Origin: Gonapodya prolifera JEL478
Taxonomy: Eukaryota > Monoblepharomycota > Monoblepharidomycetes > Monoblepharidales > Gonapodyaceae
Direction: 5' to 3'
Length of the DNA: 64,000 nt
Assembly: GCA_001574975.1 (NCBI GenBank)
Contig: KQ965786.1
Span: forward strand, 62,001 to 126,000
Part shown: one piece after another, positions 40,010 to 51,515 of the stretch
How positions within the stretch are numbered: position 1 is the stretch's first letter
How the letters are laid out: each line of letters opens with the position of its first letter
The notes under the pieces: model-generated
What the model was told of the DNA's origin: nothing
What the model saw: the letters and a program-made list of their open reading frames with translations, nothing else
Databases searched by the model: none
Made by a program: the position numbers and the translations under genes

Positions 40010-40159
40010 ATTTCTTGTGATTTAGGGTCGAGGATGATGTTGTAAATATACGTGGTCTTCATGTAGCAGTTCAGGGCATGTGCAGTGCGAAAATTACAAG
40101 TTATCAAATATGTACGAACACCACGCGCTTGCACCCACTCCGTCCTCTTCATCCACCCT

Positions 40160-40618
40160 TCATCCCGCTCGCACCACCGTCATGGACATTTCCCATATCT
40201 GGTACCCAAGCCCCTGCAGTTCCGCAGGCCGGATCGCCTTCTGGGGTATCTGTGGGTATATAGTAGGTGGGAAGGTAGAGTGGAGTTAATAAAGGAGAGC
40301 AGCACGAGCGGATACGAGAGCATAAAATCCAATTGTCAGCTGAGTGGTCATTATTCCCCACCGCACTCAACCAATGTGATTCCATTCCATTCCGTCCGTC
40401 TCTCTCTACTCTTCGACGTACCATTTTTACCACCCACCCCGCCTCCCTGGCCATCGCGAAAAACCCTTCCTCCCCAAACCCTCTCTGCTTATAGGACAGA
40501 AACGCCCGCGTTCCTGCATGTGCTACGGCGCGCATTGTGGAGAGGAGGGGGGCGTGGAGGTGAGGGAGGTACTGCGCCGTCAGGGCAAGGCAACGTGGGT
40601 GGCAGTTGGTGGGTCGGT

Positions 40619-40658
<40 letters not shown>

Positions 40659-41681
40659 CGCGGCGCGATCGGGAGGTGGGAGGTGGGAGGCATGCCAGGT
40701 TGGAAGAGAGGAACATTGTCAGTCATGAACCATCGCACCACACCACACCACCACCCTGGCAGACTCCTTTTATTCAACCTCACTCCGCGAGAGTATTCCA
40801 CTTCGCGGAACATTCGCCTCGGTCAACGCCTTGCGGCACTTAGCACTCGGGTTCATTCCGCGAAAGAGTACTCGGTCAGCGCTAACGCCTCCCCTCCCCC
40901 TACACCCACACAGACGTACCAGACACTCAGACGCCAGAACCAGGTCAACCATCCCAATCTTGTTCCGAACAGCGTCGCTTTGCTCTGTCCAGTCCACCTC
41001 CACTACTACAGAAGGGGGAAAGGAAACAGTGACAGAAGGAACGTGAATGTAAAATCTTCTTCTCCACCTCTCGCCCCCCGCCGTCCCCGCGCCCATATAC
41101 CTCTGATCCTATCCTTATCCTCCACGAGCTCGACGTTCCTTTCCACATTCTCATTCACCAGATCCACCTGGCCCTCCAGATCCGTGAGGACGACCGACGC
41201 GGCGCCTGCGATGGCTGCCACGATGCCCACGAGACCAGTGCCCGACCTGTTGGGTACTCGTCAGTGCCGTGCAGTGCCGACTGCCCTGCCGTGCTCCTCC
41301 CCCATCGAATTCACCAACCCGAGCTCCACAACGGACTTGCCTGCCACCGTAATCCTGTGGAAGATGTGTTCCGCGAGAATGATACTGCCCTCCCACAGCT
41401 TCATGCCAGTATTCTGCAAGGAGAGTGGGCAAGGCAGTAAGGTTCAAGTTACGCTGCTCTTCTCAAACACGACAGAGTGCGCTCACATGGTTCAGATCAA
41501 TGTCTTCCTCTGGTCTCTGCCCAATCCTAACTGCCCCCGTCCCATAAAATTGTCACACCACTCGTGCGTGCAACTGCCCGGCCCCCCACGCACCGTATCT
41601 GTCCCCAAAGACAAACCCTCGCTCCGCCATGCTGCCCCCGTCTGCGTACGGATTCGCCACCGTGTACCGCACAAGGGCCAT
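40160..41681 (-). CDS. METTL21/EFM-type protein-lysine methyltransferase
   Basis: Class I methyltransferase that likely trimethylates lysine on a translation factor or chaperone. ATG at 41681 (MALVRYTVANPYADGG). Exons join in phase: GFVFGDRY + VRIGQRPEEDIDLNH + NTGMKLWEGSIILAEHIFHR + the SAM loop VVELGSGTGLVGIVAAIAG, then ASVVLTDLEGQVDLVNENVE. The post-I strand reads VVVEVDW and DLVLASECL. After a large intron come TRAFLSYKQRGFGEEGFFAM and a final exon IRPAELQGLGYQIWEMSMTV, stop at 40160. The large intron (about 40540-40930) holds a 40-base poly-G tract and one copy of a GC-rich repeat. Which EFM or METTL21 subtype it is cannot be told. Confidence 0.8.
40619..40658. repeat. Poly-G tract (40 bases) in an intron
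   Basis: Uninterrupted run of G on the plus strand (poly-C on the transcribed strand), inside the long intron of the methyltransferase gene. It lies beside short GGTGGGAGGTGGGAGG-type repeats. Its true length may be uncertain because such runs are hard to sequence. Confidence 0.9.
40793..40890 (-). repeat. GC-rich palindromic intronic repeat, copy A
   Basis: Read on the minus strand it contains GCGCTGACCGAG, AAGGCGTTGACCGAGGCG and paired tgcgcg-type inverted arms. The same words recur in the two PSF3 introns. It lies in the long methyltransferase intron. Confidence 0.6.
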
Positions 41682-41779
41682 TTGCCGAGCCCTCTTCCCC
41701 TTGCCTCGCGATGGTTCACTGCTCGAGGTTTGAGGTTTCCGGCTAAACTATCGGCAGATCTCACATCCTATACAACACA
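41682..41779. promoter_or_regulatory. Bidirectional promoter region (methyltransferase / PSF3)
   Basis: The divergent starts at 41681 (minus) and 41780 (plus) are about 98 bp apart, so one compact shared promoter serves both genes. No classical element is obvious. Confidence 0.5.
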
Positions 41780-43318
41780 ATGGACGTTGATTTGAGCGCG
41801 GAAGACGGGCGCGGCGAGGAGTACTGGGACATCGACGCGATTCTGGCCGAGCAGCAGGTGGGCGGATGGCGATCGCGGGTGGCGCAGGCGGTGGTGGGCG
41901 GGCACTGACACCGCACACCGCATACGGGCGATCCGTCGCCGTTTTGCAGAAGGTGGCGTGCTACGTCAAGTCCGATGTACCACATTTCGGATATCTCGCG
42001 GGATCAAAGTCGCATATGGTGGGTGGTGCCCGCTATGGTGATGCTGTTACCCCTCTTGCCAACCCAGAAACCGAAAACATCTCGCAACAGCTCCCCAAGG
42101 GATCCCGCGTCGAAGTGCCCTTCTGGCTTGCATCGCAGCTTGCGCTCAAGTGAGGCCACCCCCCGCCTTTTTCTACCCTTGGCCGTGCCCTCGTCTTGCG
42201 TCCGCTCACCATTCCCGATTGTCAGCCAACTCGTGGACATCGAAGTACCCCGATGCTTCGGCACACGCGCACGCAACGACCTCAAAGCGAGTCCCACAGC
42301 AGTCGATTTGAACTTGCTGTGTCCCTATTTCTATGCCTTTGGGTGTAGCATATTCAATCTGTACGTGGAGAGGGGCGGGGGTTCGAACTCAGTGCGGAGT
42401 GAGCGCAGCGAACGGAGGGAGGAAATCGAGGCCTAGGCGGGATAGCGCTGACCGAGGTTTCCGCAGGAGACCAGGATACGCGAAGCGGAATACATGCATC
42501 GCGGAGCGCGTATTGGACCGAGGCTGTGCGCCTGGGACGAGTGACTCACGAACCGGAATGGGCGAACTCGAGGCCTAGGTGCTGATCGAGGAGGTGCTGG
42601 AGGCGAATGATCTGAGCAAAGCGCAAAGCGCATACCCGAGGCAACGCCGTTCTGAGCCTTTTATTTCCCACACTCTGGCACTGCACTTTTCACTCGCTCA
42701 CTTGCCATTTCCCACACGCTCGTATCGTATCGTATCCTATCCTTCTCAGCGTGATCGACCGCACCCTCAACAAAGTCCTCGCCACGACCTTCACCCAGCG
42801 GATGCAGCGCGTCATGGACTACACCCAGTCGTCAATTTTGGGCGGGGCGGCGATGGCGGCGTCCGCGGAACAGGATCGGTTTTTGAGGACGCTTGAGGAG
42901 GAGGAGAAGGAGTGTGAGTGTTGAAGGAGGGGTCGAGCGAAGCGAGACCTCCGGCGGAGGCGAATACTCTGTAGAGCGGATTATACTCTCGCAGAGCGTA
43001 CATCGAGGCCTAAGCGCCACAAGGCGCTTACCGAGGTTGTCCGCCGGAGGGTCGAACAACGGAGACAGAGGCGAATGATACAGCGCGGAGCGCATGCATA
43101 TTCCTGCCGGAACCGAATGATACTGCCGAGGTGTGAGCCGGGCCCGTCGTTTTCGTCTAACACCCCCACCCCTCCTCCCTCCCCCCACCCCGCTCCACCG
43201 ACAAGTGCACCGCCTCGGCGTTCATTCCGCGCTCGACACGCGCCGCTTCTACTCCAACGAACCCGTCTCGACGCTGCGGAAGAGCGACGCGCTGGGGACC
43301 GGATCCTGGGCCGGATGA
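41780..43318 (+). CDS. PSF3: GINS complex subunit PSF3
   Basis: Subunit of the GINS tetramer, part of the CMG replicative helicase in the nucleus. ATG at 41780; exon 1 to 41857 reads EEYWDIDAILAEQQ, the PSF3 signature start. Exon 2 (41950-42149) gives KVACYVKSDVPHFGYLAGSK and GSRVEVPFWLASQLAL. Exon 3 (42226-42360) gives NQLVDIEVPRCFGTRARNDL and LCPYFYAFGCSIFN. Exon 4 starts at 42579 with VLIEEVLEANDL. Then come VIDRTLNKVLATTFTQRMQR and VMDYTQSSILGG, and the final exon ALDTRRFYSNEPVSTL, stop at 43318. The join between the exon at 42579 and that starting near 42747 is not resolved. Introns 42361-42578 and about 42910-43195 are much longer than usual and are filled by GC-rich repeats. Confidence 0.88.
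42370..42578 (+). repeat. GC-rich palindromic intronic repeat, copy B
   Basis: Nearly fills a PSF3 intron. It contains TCGAGGCCTAGGCG (42426-42439), TAGCGCTGACCGAGG, CGCGGAGCGCGTATTGG, and a second TCGAGGCCTAGG whose TAG at 42576-42578 is the intron's 3' splice acceptor. It shares these words with copies A and C. Confidence 0.65.
42910..43135 (+). repeat. GC-rich palindromic intronic repeat, copy C
   Basis: Fills most of the last long PSF3 intron. It contains GAGCGAAGCGAG, CCTCCGGCGGAGG, TCGAGGCCTAAGCG (43003-43016), AAGGCGCTTACCGAGG, GTCCGCCGGAGG and GCGCGGAGCGCATGCAT. Several are perfect or near-perfect palindromes able to form hairpins. Confidence 0.65.
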
Positions 43319-43509
43319 AATGTGGAGTTCTCGCAAGTGGCAAGTCTGTATCGACGGGGAAAATTCAAACATTTTCTGTACATGTCATTGTAGATATACA
43401 AGATTGATTCTCATCGGGGCTAATCTGGTTCGGTCACCCCCATACCCAGCGGGAAGTGGAACCGAATTGTGAAGCAGGCACGGGCCTGGCCAATGGGCCT
43501 AGTTTGGAA

Positions 43510-45484
43510 TCACTCAATGTCCAAAATGGCCTTCATCCGCTCGTATACAACTGGGAGAAAAACACACACGCAGACGTCTCAATCACACCGAACATGGTCC
43601 CCCCCGCCGCACAAAACGTTTTCACTCACCAAAGCTCACCGCCACCATCGGCGTCACCTTGATGTACCCTATGCTGAGGCCGACAAAAAAGCCCTTCGAC
43701 CCGCTCTTTACCCAGATCCCCTTGGCGGTCTGCCAGGTCGATTTATGCCGCACATCAACCAGCCCCTCCGGCCCCGCGCCCGCTGCCAGCTGCGTCCTCA
43801 ACTCCCGTAATTCCGACGACCCCGCAACCTGCATCTGCCGCCGAACGACTTCCAACGGGTACGAGCACGTCTGGGCGAACGCGCCCGCGACCGCTCCCGC
43901 AAAGAGTTGCGCGGGAGTGTTGAGCGGCGCTTTGCCTCCCGAATCCCGCTTGGATGCTTTGATTTTCCGCGCGGCCTCCTCCGGCGATTGCAGCGTCCAG
44001 CGGGAAAAGCGGTTTCGCAGGAGCTGGGACACAGACTCGTACGTCCAAAACGAGATGCCAGCGTACGGGATCATGCCGTACACGGTGGGGAGAAAGCCGC
44101 GGTAGAAGTTGTACACTCCGGCGACTGGCATGATGAGGTTGGTGTAGGAGAGCGTCCGGCTCTGCGCGAGTGTGGCCGTCCGACCGCCTTCTGCACCGGC
44201 GCCTTCCAGAATTGCGACATTGAAGTGGGGTGTGCCAGCGGAAGATGTGGCGCCAGACGCTTCCGAGATGAGAAGGTTCCGGTACGTTGGGGAGTATGTG
44301 GCGATGACTGTATTGGGCTCGTGGTATATCCGACGCACAGTTCCCAAAATGTTCGGCCGCCGTTTTTGGGTAGAAAACGCCATTCGCACCCGAACAAGCT
44401 CGAGAGGGTAGGTAAAATAGACGGACGTTACGCCTGCGAATAGTTGTCGAGCGATTCGAGAGATTGTTGTCAGTCGAGAACAACAGGTGTCACAGACCCG
44501 GCGGGTGACAACAATCACCCGCTAATGATCCTGCGTACAGGTGCCTCAATCCAGTTTCATCCGCTGTAGTTGGCATCAACCACTGGTAATCAAAAGCAGA
44601 CCACATGAGACCAGACTCCACGGTGGCTACCTTTCACGTGTGCTCACATGCTTATACTGCTCGAAAGCCATAAACTTGATAGCAGCGTACGGGAAAATCC
44701 GGAGGAGGGTGGCCGAATGGCCTTGGAAGAGGCCGCGGACGCCATATTCGGCGTGTATTTCCCGCATGGCATGAAAAAAGCCAGTGAAACTGCCTGTAGT
44801 GAAGGGTACGAGGAGTCATGGCCCGCCCAACGAGACGGAATAGACTTTCCCTGAAACTGGACTTACCAATATGTCTTTGAAATTTAGGATTGGATGTTTG
44901 AAAGAGGATTTTGACACGGTCCAAAGGAGCGATGACCTGTTTTAACATCATTGAGAACGCTCTTCCTTTAGAAATCATACCACGAAGCTCACTGTTTTTG
45001 CGACACTGCCGGCGACTCCACCAGCGACGAGTGACCTCACTATGTAGTCCAAGCTCCTCTTATTTCGATGTCTCGGTTCCGACTCGACACCCAGACCCAG
45101 CGAAGAAGGGGCTGTGCGCGATGAAGCGCCTGCAGTAGCTGGTGAAGTAGTTGACATACTTCTACCCATTAGCGGCGGGTCAGAAGGGCATAATGGGGCG
45201 GGCGGCACCGCGTCGGGGTTGGTGGGTCGGGATCGCATAAGCGTTGCAAGCGCTCCAGAAGAGGCGTTGGGCTGTGAAGTAGAGATTGTTGTATCCGTCC
45301 GGAAGAGCGAGGTTCGGTTTGTTCCAGGTGGACGAGCAGGGGGTGGTGTAAGCGGGATGAGACATTGCCGATGGGAGCTTCAAGACCGTCACTCCGGACT
45401 CACCTCTGCCCACATTCCTCCGGCGATGTCTGCTCCAGTCCGCGTTCGTTCGGTTTCCTCGCGCCCGGTATCGACTGCTGCCAT
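43510..45484 (-). CDS. LEU5: Mitochondrial carrier, LEU5/SLC25A16-type (coenzyme A transporter)
   Basis: Inner-membrane carrier of the SLC25 family; the LEU5/Graves-disease branch takes CoA into mitochondria. The start is taken at the ATG at 45484 ([18 protein letters not shown]), joined in phase over an intron 45272-45403 to [21 protein letters not shown] 45238 is the fallback. First repeat: [14 protein letters not shown], then [15 protein letters not shown] (PxDxxK signature). Second: [20 protein letters not shown] with VRMAF. Third: [20 protein letters not shown] with VRRQM, then [20 protein letters not shown]. The last exon gives [13 protein letters not shown], stop at 43510. The loop between repeats 2 and 3 is long, with inserted Ser/Ala-rich and basic stretches. 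The subfamily call rests on overall layout, so CoA as substrate is probable, not certain. Confidence 0.82.
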
Positions 45485-46123
45485 TGGAAATGGGGGATTG
45501 ATGCTTCCGAGCCGGAAGAAATCCGTTGTCCCCCCGAGATCCCGTCCCCGCAACGGTCGTCATCACATTGTCATCACACCTCATGACACCCTAACGCTTG
45601 ATCAATTGAGAAGAAAGTACTTTATTGCAACTTGTTTATGCGTCCTCTAACGCCAAGCTCGCACTCGGATGAAAGATGAGGGGAGGTTGCTCTGGTTACA
45701 AAATTGAGAACACACGTAAATAGGCCGTACACGAACAAAGACTTAGAGTCCTGTGACTCTGTGGGCAGACATAGATTCAAATGAACTTTAATGTCGTCCT
45801 TTGTACCTGCATCTGAAAGTCGGTCACCTGTTCAAATTTGCACAATCTTTACGGCACTCGCTTTGCAAGCAAGTCACATATGAGTTGATTTCTTGACATT
45901 TGGAGTGATGTACAATATTTGCTTTTGAAGTGTCCGTTTCTTGGCTAAGTGACAAAGGTCGTGTCTACCATACTTTTTAACAACATTATTATGTACGATC
46001 CCTCTACGAACGCATTGTCCTCGTCGACTCCAAGAGTGCTCAAAACTTGTCGGCTCAATTTAATCATCGATTTTGTTTCTTTGGAAATGGAGTCCGCACC
46101 ACGATGCGCGACATTTTATATTC
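45485..46123. other. Intergenic region
   Basis: About 640 bp between the carrier gene and the 3' end of TmcB copy 1. More AT-rich than the genes around it. I see no coding sequence, repeat or RNA gene in it. Confidence 0.5.
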
Positions 46124-49100
46124 TCACACTGCGGCCTCCTCCAGAGCGACTTCCACCGATAATCCTCCAGTTTCCACACACCTTGCAAGCGGAGATCCGG
46201 GGGGAATGACCGATTTAGGCACGGAAAAAACAATATCCACGAGTTCATCGGTCTGACCCGCCATATCACGAACGAGGCGCCGAAACACAAGGAGATATGT
46301 CATCACCCCGGCCGCAACGCAGACAGCAAATGTTCCAGACACTTCCGCCACAGCACGATCGTGCACGATTTGGCCTGCTCGGTTCAATCTATCAGGATTT
46401 CATCCCCAAACCCCTGTGAGTGAAAATCAACTTACCGAGGTTGAACACTGGGAGATAGATATTGGTGATACCCCCCGTCAAGTCCCTGGAAATACCATAC
46501 ATCAGGGTGTACTCATCATTTTTCAGTGTCCGCTGGGGGGGATCCGCAGCAAGGAAGATCTGCGCATTCTCGAGAAATACCCTTTGCACCTAAACGGACG
46601 AGACTTTGAAGCTCGTGTGTGATTCAGTGGGATGACGCACCAACCTTTTCGATTCCACCCAATACAAGGTTCGATGTCAGTCCGATCGTGGCGTTCCATG
46701 TGCGGTTGGTGCATCCAGCGGGATTGTTGCTTTTCTTAACGGTCAGTAAATTCAAGGGTAGCTTTTTTTTCAAAAGCCCCTCTTACCAGAAGCCCCCACT
46801 GACCAACATGGGGTATAAAAAGGGCACACTGTCCGTTCCCGAAATTCCAGCTTTGCCCCTTCTGATAACCTCTGCTTGATTGCGAGCCAAGTCTATGCCC
46901 TGGTCTAAAAACATTGCTGCTTCGCCAGGTCGCCACGTCGAGTGATCGTCCACTGCAGTCTCGATAGAGAACATCATCACTCTTTGGATATAGAACCTCT
47001 GCAGTGCCAAGCCCTCGGTTATTATCAAAAGAAACTCGAGGTAGCCGATCTGTTCTTTCTTTAAGAAACTTTCCAGAAGGGGAGAAACAACAGTATTTAC
47101 CTCCAGTAAGGTGGGAATAAATATGGATGTACTCGCGATAGACAACAGAACGACTCCCAAGAGAAACAACATTTTGTGTTTAGGAATGTTCCAGCTGCTT
47201 GCGCCACCACGCTCAATGTTGTCCCTACGATCGGGTTCCCTGTCTTGCTCCAGACGCAGTTCACCCAAGTTACTCTCCTCAGGATCGTCTTCCCCTTCCT
47301 CCAGGGATAATGCATCCAGAGACTCATCGATTGCTGTGATGATACCTTTCTTTGCTTTGCGCGGTAATTCTGCAAGAAACTTAATCTGGGAGCAGTGTTA
47401 ACGATATGGATCTTTGCTTCAAAGTGTTTCACCCACCACTGTGAGAGTCCGCCGTTCGTGGGAATTGATGGTCCAAAGCCAGATAAATGCAGACATCATG
47501 GCGCCGCATGACAATTGAGAGATGAGCATTATCCTTGTGGGCAAAATTCAGATCTGAAGGAGAGTGAGAGAAAAGAAAAGACATACACGATAATGGTTTT
47601 GTTCCAATCAATCGACTTTTTCACGAGGGAGAAATGTTAGCCATGTGGGCCAGGTTGACGACTTTGTTTACATCAACACGGAAGTACTTACTTGCAAAAA
47701 TGCATCGATGCCAGAAGCAACTCCGTCATTGAGCTGCGTTGACAAAGTTTCTGCATTAAACATGAAAAAATGAATGGAGGGATTCGCCAGACCATTGGCG
47801 GCTGCCTTGAGATCGCCAAATGAGCTGTCCAAGATTGCGTCGAGCGCATCTATTTGTTAAAAAGATCAACTTTCAAATTTCCAACGCCGTCTTTGTTTCT
47901 TTAGAGCCATCAGTTCACCTGAGCACTTCAAAATTAGCTGGTACAATGTCGCAGAAGAATACTCGATGTTGGGTGGTTGATTCGGATCTATGGTTGCCAG
48001 TCTCCCATAAAAATATGTATCCTGGCTTGTTTTGGTGGCAACAGAATAAAATGATGGTATGATCTGTGTTCTCAAGGCATCTTGTTGGGCTGCCAAATAG
48101 CTGCGCCTGGTTGCATACGAGGACAGATCGTTTTGTGCAAGTGCCACAGAAAGAAGTCGAACCTCTTGAATGATCTCGCAAACAGAAGTTCGACCTCTAC
48201 GGAAGCCTTTTGAGTTCGAAAAATCGCTTTCAATAGCGTCAAATGTAGTTCTTGCGATCACTATCGAGGTTTGGTGGCAAGTATGACATCTCATATTTCA
48301 TACGTTTTTGCAAGGGACAACACTTACCATAACTTATTATGAGAACAATCACGCTTGACGCCAATGTTGACAAAATTATGCGATTCAAAAAACCCACGGG
48401 GGATTGCATGCGAGCTTGAAAAAGATCGTGAAGGTGCCTCTGCCGTCTCGCCTCCCTGTTGGTCGAAGTACCGCTGGTCTCAGAATGTCCCGCACTGAAA
48501 CTCTCTAATCTTGCCATCCGACTGGGTTCCTTAGTTTCAAAGCGCGCACGCTGTGGCTCTTTACCACTCAATTGCTGTTGAGGCTGTTTCCCATAATCTT
48601 CATCCTGTTGAAAAACTGGTACCGATCGAAATACTGGTTCCGAATCGTGAGATTGGTGATTCTGAAAGGATGCGTTGGAGCGACCACCGATGGACTCCAA
48701 ATTGCCACCCGGCTCTGCTGCACCAAGCCGAATAACAGGATATTCCATGGTGGGTTCAGCAACAGTCATAGGCTTCATTGAAGACCTTCTTCGGTTGAAG
48801 TCGACCCTCGCTTCAAATGCCTCCACATTCTCTGCTTTCTCGATGAGGGCAGTTCCAGTCAAATTATCTCCACGCACTGCCNCAAGAAAGGCACCGTATA
48901 ACCTCAGAAGGCGTTTGCTGTTTGGAAATCTTTGCGTGAGCTTTGCGTAGGCTGTTCCTGCCTTCTCCGCATGCATGTGGAATTCTTCCAGGAGAGATGA
49001 CATGGAACTTTGGTCCGGGTTCTCCTGTGGAAGGAACCATTCAACATAGTGCGCCTTACTTCCGTAACGAAACGCAACACATACCTTCTCCAAATTTGAC

Positions 49101-51266
49101 CAGAAACGCCGCAGCGTCGAGAGTGCCTCTTTGTGAAACCGCTTCGCAATGACCTCGAGTGATGTGTACTCCACGAATTGAGTGATGTTTATGCTGCCAG
49201 TCGTGCCCAAATCGGCGGCCTTCTGTCTCGTATTCTGCTCCGCTTCAAGAGAAGTGAAAATGAAGAACCGCAGAGAATATCCCGCTTTGATTCCGTATGC
49301 ATGGTATAACAATGTGTTGACTTCTTCGTTGCCGTCGGATGAACCATCAAAAGCTCCCAAGTATTGCGCGAAGGACCATGGTACAAATGCACTTTTGGGA
49401 AACTGTTGTTCCCCTTCTTCGAATACAATCTTCATTAACTTGATCGAGTCTTCATCAGGGTTCAAGAGAACAAAGCGAGCGGCAATCTTCCGGTGGTAGA
49501 AATGATGAGTTTCAGGCAGGTTTTCATCGGAACTCGTGTTTTCGAACTCACTTCGACATGGTAAGGTGTTTGAAAAACGAGGTTGGATGGCTTGCGCTTT
49601 CGTTTGGTGATCTCTGGTGCGGCGCGGAGCGTTCTTAGGATGTCGCTTTCGATGTGGACTTCTTTCCGATCCTCGGCTTGTTCAGTACTTTCCGGAACAT
49701 CGTCATCGCCATCCGTACTTCCTTCGAGTACAGAGTCAAACACTTGCTTAACCGATTTGAGGATCCCACCAGTGCCAGGAGGCGAAGTTGACTTGTCGAC
49801 TTTCTGAGGAGTATCCGCCTCGATACCCCCGGCCTCCCCAAAGATCAAGGCCTCTTCTTTCATTTTTAAGCGTTCCAATGTTACTGCGATGATTCTTTGT
49901 TGCGAAAACTTGACCGCCGTGAACCCGAAAATGAAACTTCCGGGAACAAAGAGTCCCATCATCACTATTGCTACCAATGCGGGAGATGAGCCATCAGTGA
50001 CTGCATCGGTTATTATGGCAGTCAAGGCTGACAGTCCACCCAGTGTTATTGCCCCTGTAAGCGGTTTGTGTTATATTCAAGAAAACTGGGAAGAGACGAA
50101 AAGGGAGAGAATGGGGATGAACGTACCGACTCTCAAGCCGTTAGTAAAGGTCTGATAATACGGCAGTCTCCATAAAAGCATCGACACAGACCAAACGGAA
50201 GCGATGAGGACAATGACAAGAAGGACGATATGTCCTTGACTTTGATCGAATGTGTCTGCAAGAACGGTAGCCGTCTTCAGAGCAGCGTACAAGATGTCAA
50301 AATGGCATGACGTTCGGGCAGATACGTTGCTGTTGGTTTCACGGTCTCGTTTAGAGGAGCGGACCGGGGTGACGGAAACAGTAATGCATAACCCACTTGG
50401 ACTTGGGATTGGTGTCGAGCAAAAACGAGCTCATGATCATGACGAAAGCGAACAGGAGTATTGTCGCCACACCAGCTGCAACTACGTAGACAATTTCCGT
50501 GGGGTCCCCGAGGCAGCTCGGAAGAGTAGCATTGTCCGAGGTTGCGTGTGGGCATCGAAACGCACCGAGGAGAATTTCAAGCGCCGGAATGTACAGAAAA
50601 GTTACGAAGAGCGCGCTCGCGAGCCGAATCGCTTGCAAGGGCTGATAGTAGCCAGTTTATGTAGCATCATTACACAGACCAAAAGGAAAAGTGACTCACC
50701 CAGATGTATTTGAATTCTCCTCTTGTGAAGCTGTATGCTACAGATCCCACGAGAAGCCAGGTGAGCAGAATCGTGCAGAACACGATCCAAAACGACACGT
50801 TGAATATTTTTTGGTCGGACAGGATCAAGGAGATCGGGTGCAGGATATATTCGAAGAAGGCAGGGAATCCGGGAATGTAGGACGGCTTCAACGAAAAGCC
50901 ACAGAGCTGGAAGTCTTCCAAAAGAAAGAAAGCTTGACATCCGATGCAAGTCACTGAGCCCTTTGGCCGTTCCCTCTTTCGAAAACCGACTCCTAGCTCA
51001 CCGAATTCAACGATATGAGGCAAGCTGTTTTGTCGACAGAGGGAGTAGAGTCTGTCGGACCCGAGGAACGGGGGATCAATGAGATTTGGCATTGATTCGA
51101 TCCAAGGAAGAAGGCAATGGTGGGGTTTGACCATTGGCATGTTCCGCAGGATTGGTTTGGATTGAATCGATTCATTCCATCTCTCAGCGACAACTCACAC
51201 GCCATGCAAAAGCTTCTCAATGTGGTTCCGCTCAAAAGTGATGGCCTTGTTCCGCCGTCTCGTCAT
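46124..51266 (-). CDS. TmcB/TmcC-type multi-spanning membrane protein, copy 1
   Basis: Large protein resembling Dictyostelium 'tiny macrocysts' TmcB and its many chytrid relatives. ATG at 51266 (MTRRRNKAITFERNHIEKLL). The N-terminal half has many helices: SLKPSYIPGFPAFFEYIL, FWIVFCTILLTWLLVGSVA, LASALFVTFLYIPALEIL, IVLLVIVLIASVWSVSMLL, LVAIVMMGLFVPGSFIFGF. A TPR-like TmcB domain follows (KSAFVPWSFAQYLGAF; NTLLYHAYGIKAGYSLRFF; HKEALSTLRRFWSNLEKV). A Ser/Gln-rich linker leads to a helix (RIILSTLASSVIVLIISYG), an outer domain (RRGRTSVCEIIQEVRLLSVA), more helices and an end at EVALEEAAV, stop 46124. No PAS or cyclase domain follows, unlike some relatives. About 15-20 exons. One ambiguous base (48882). 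Ligand and role unknown. Confidence 0.78.
47050..47100 (-). other. Intron present in TmcB copy 1, absent from copy 2
   Basis: 51 bp with donor GTAAATAC and acceptor GAACAG between LLE and IGYLEF codons. Copy 2 runs straight from ATGGAA to ATCGGT at 57628/57629. The length is a multiple of three with no stop in frame, so if retained it would add 17 residues instead of breaking the protein. Confidence 0.7.
48674..50738 (-). repeat. Block identical to 59184-61248 (2,065 bp)
   Basis: From the base after the last mismatch at 48673 to the base before the next at 50739, I find no difference from the segment 10,510 bp downstream. This includes an N at 48882 matched by an N at 59392. Sequence on both sides of the block differs at many sites. 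Confidence 0.85.
50933..51001 (-). other. Intron present in TmcB copy 1, absent from copy 2
   Basis: 69 bp with donor GTGAGC and acceptor TCAAG, splitting the codons for EF and FFLLED. Copy 2 has no insertion at the matching place (61440/61441) and encodes EFGFFLLED directly. If unspliced it would add 23 residues. Confidence 0.7.
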
Positions 51267-51515
51267 GATGATGCTGCTTTGGTTCGGTCGGGCTGCTGGG
51301 TTGATCAGACTGAGGCTCCACAGGCAGCACCTCTTGGTGGGCTTCCCAACAACAGCGCGTGCAGCATTGTTAGACTTCACTTGTCATAACTGCGCTACCA
51401 CATAACTGAAGGGACGGAGCAAAGCGAGTGTCAATATGTTTTGCATGTTCTACAATAGCCACCCAAGTGTTGGACAAGTCTACTACAGCTTCACGGGGAC
51501 CAGTGGCTTCAAGTC

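Noticed and set aside
40518-41795. Long plus-strand open frame of 425 codons running through the poly-G tract
   Set aside because: It encodes polyglycine and Pro/Ser/Thr-rich sequence antisense to well-supported methyltransferase exons; it stays open because of GC-rich composition.
42375-42395. ggttcgaactc resembling a tRNA T-loop
   Set aside because: No acceptor stem, D-arm or anticodon arm fits around it; it belongs to the GC-rich intronic repeat.
43907-44443. Plus-strand frame of 178 codons over the carrier gene
   Set aside because: A shadow of the carrier's main exon; no recognisable motif.
45114-45650. Plus-strand frame of 178 codons
   Set aside because: Antisense to the first exons of the mitochondrial carrier, which join in phase and match the family; no features of its own.
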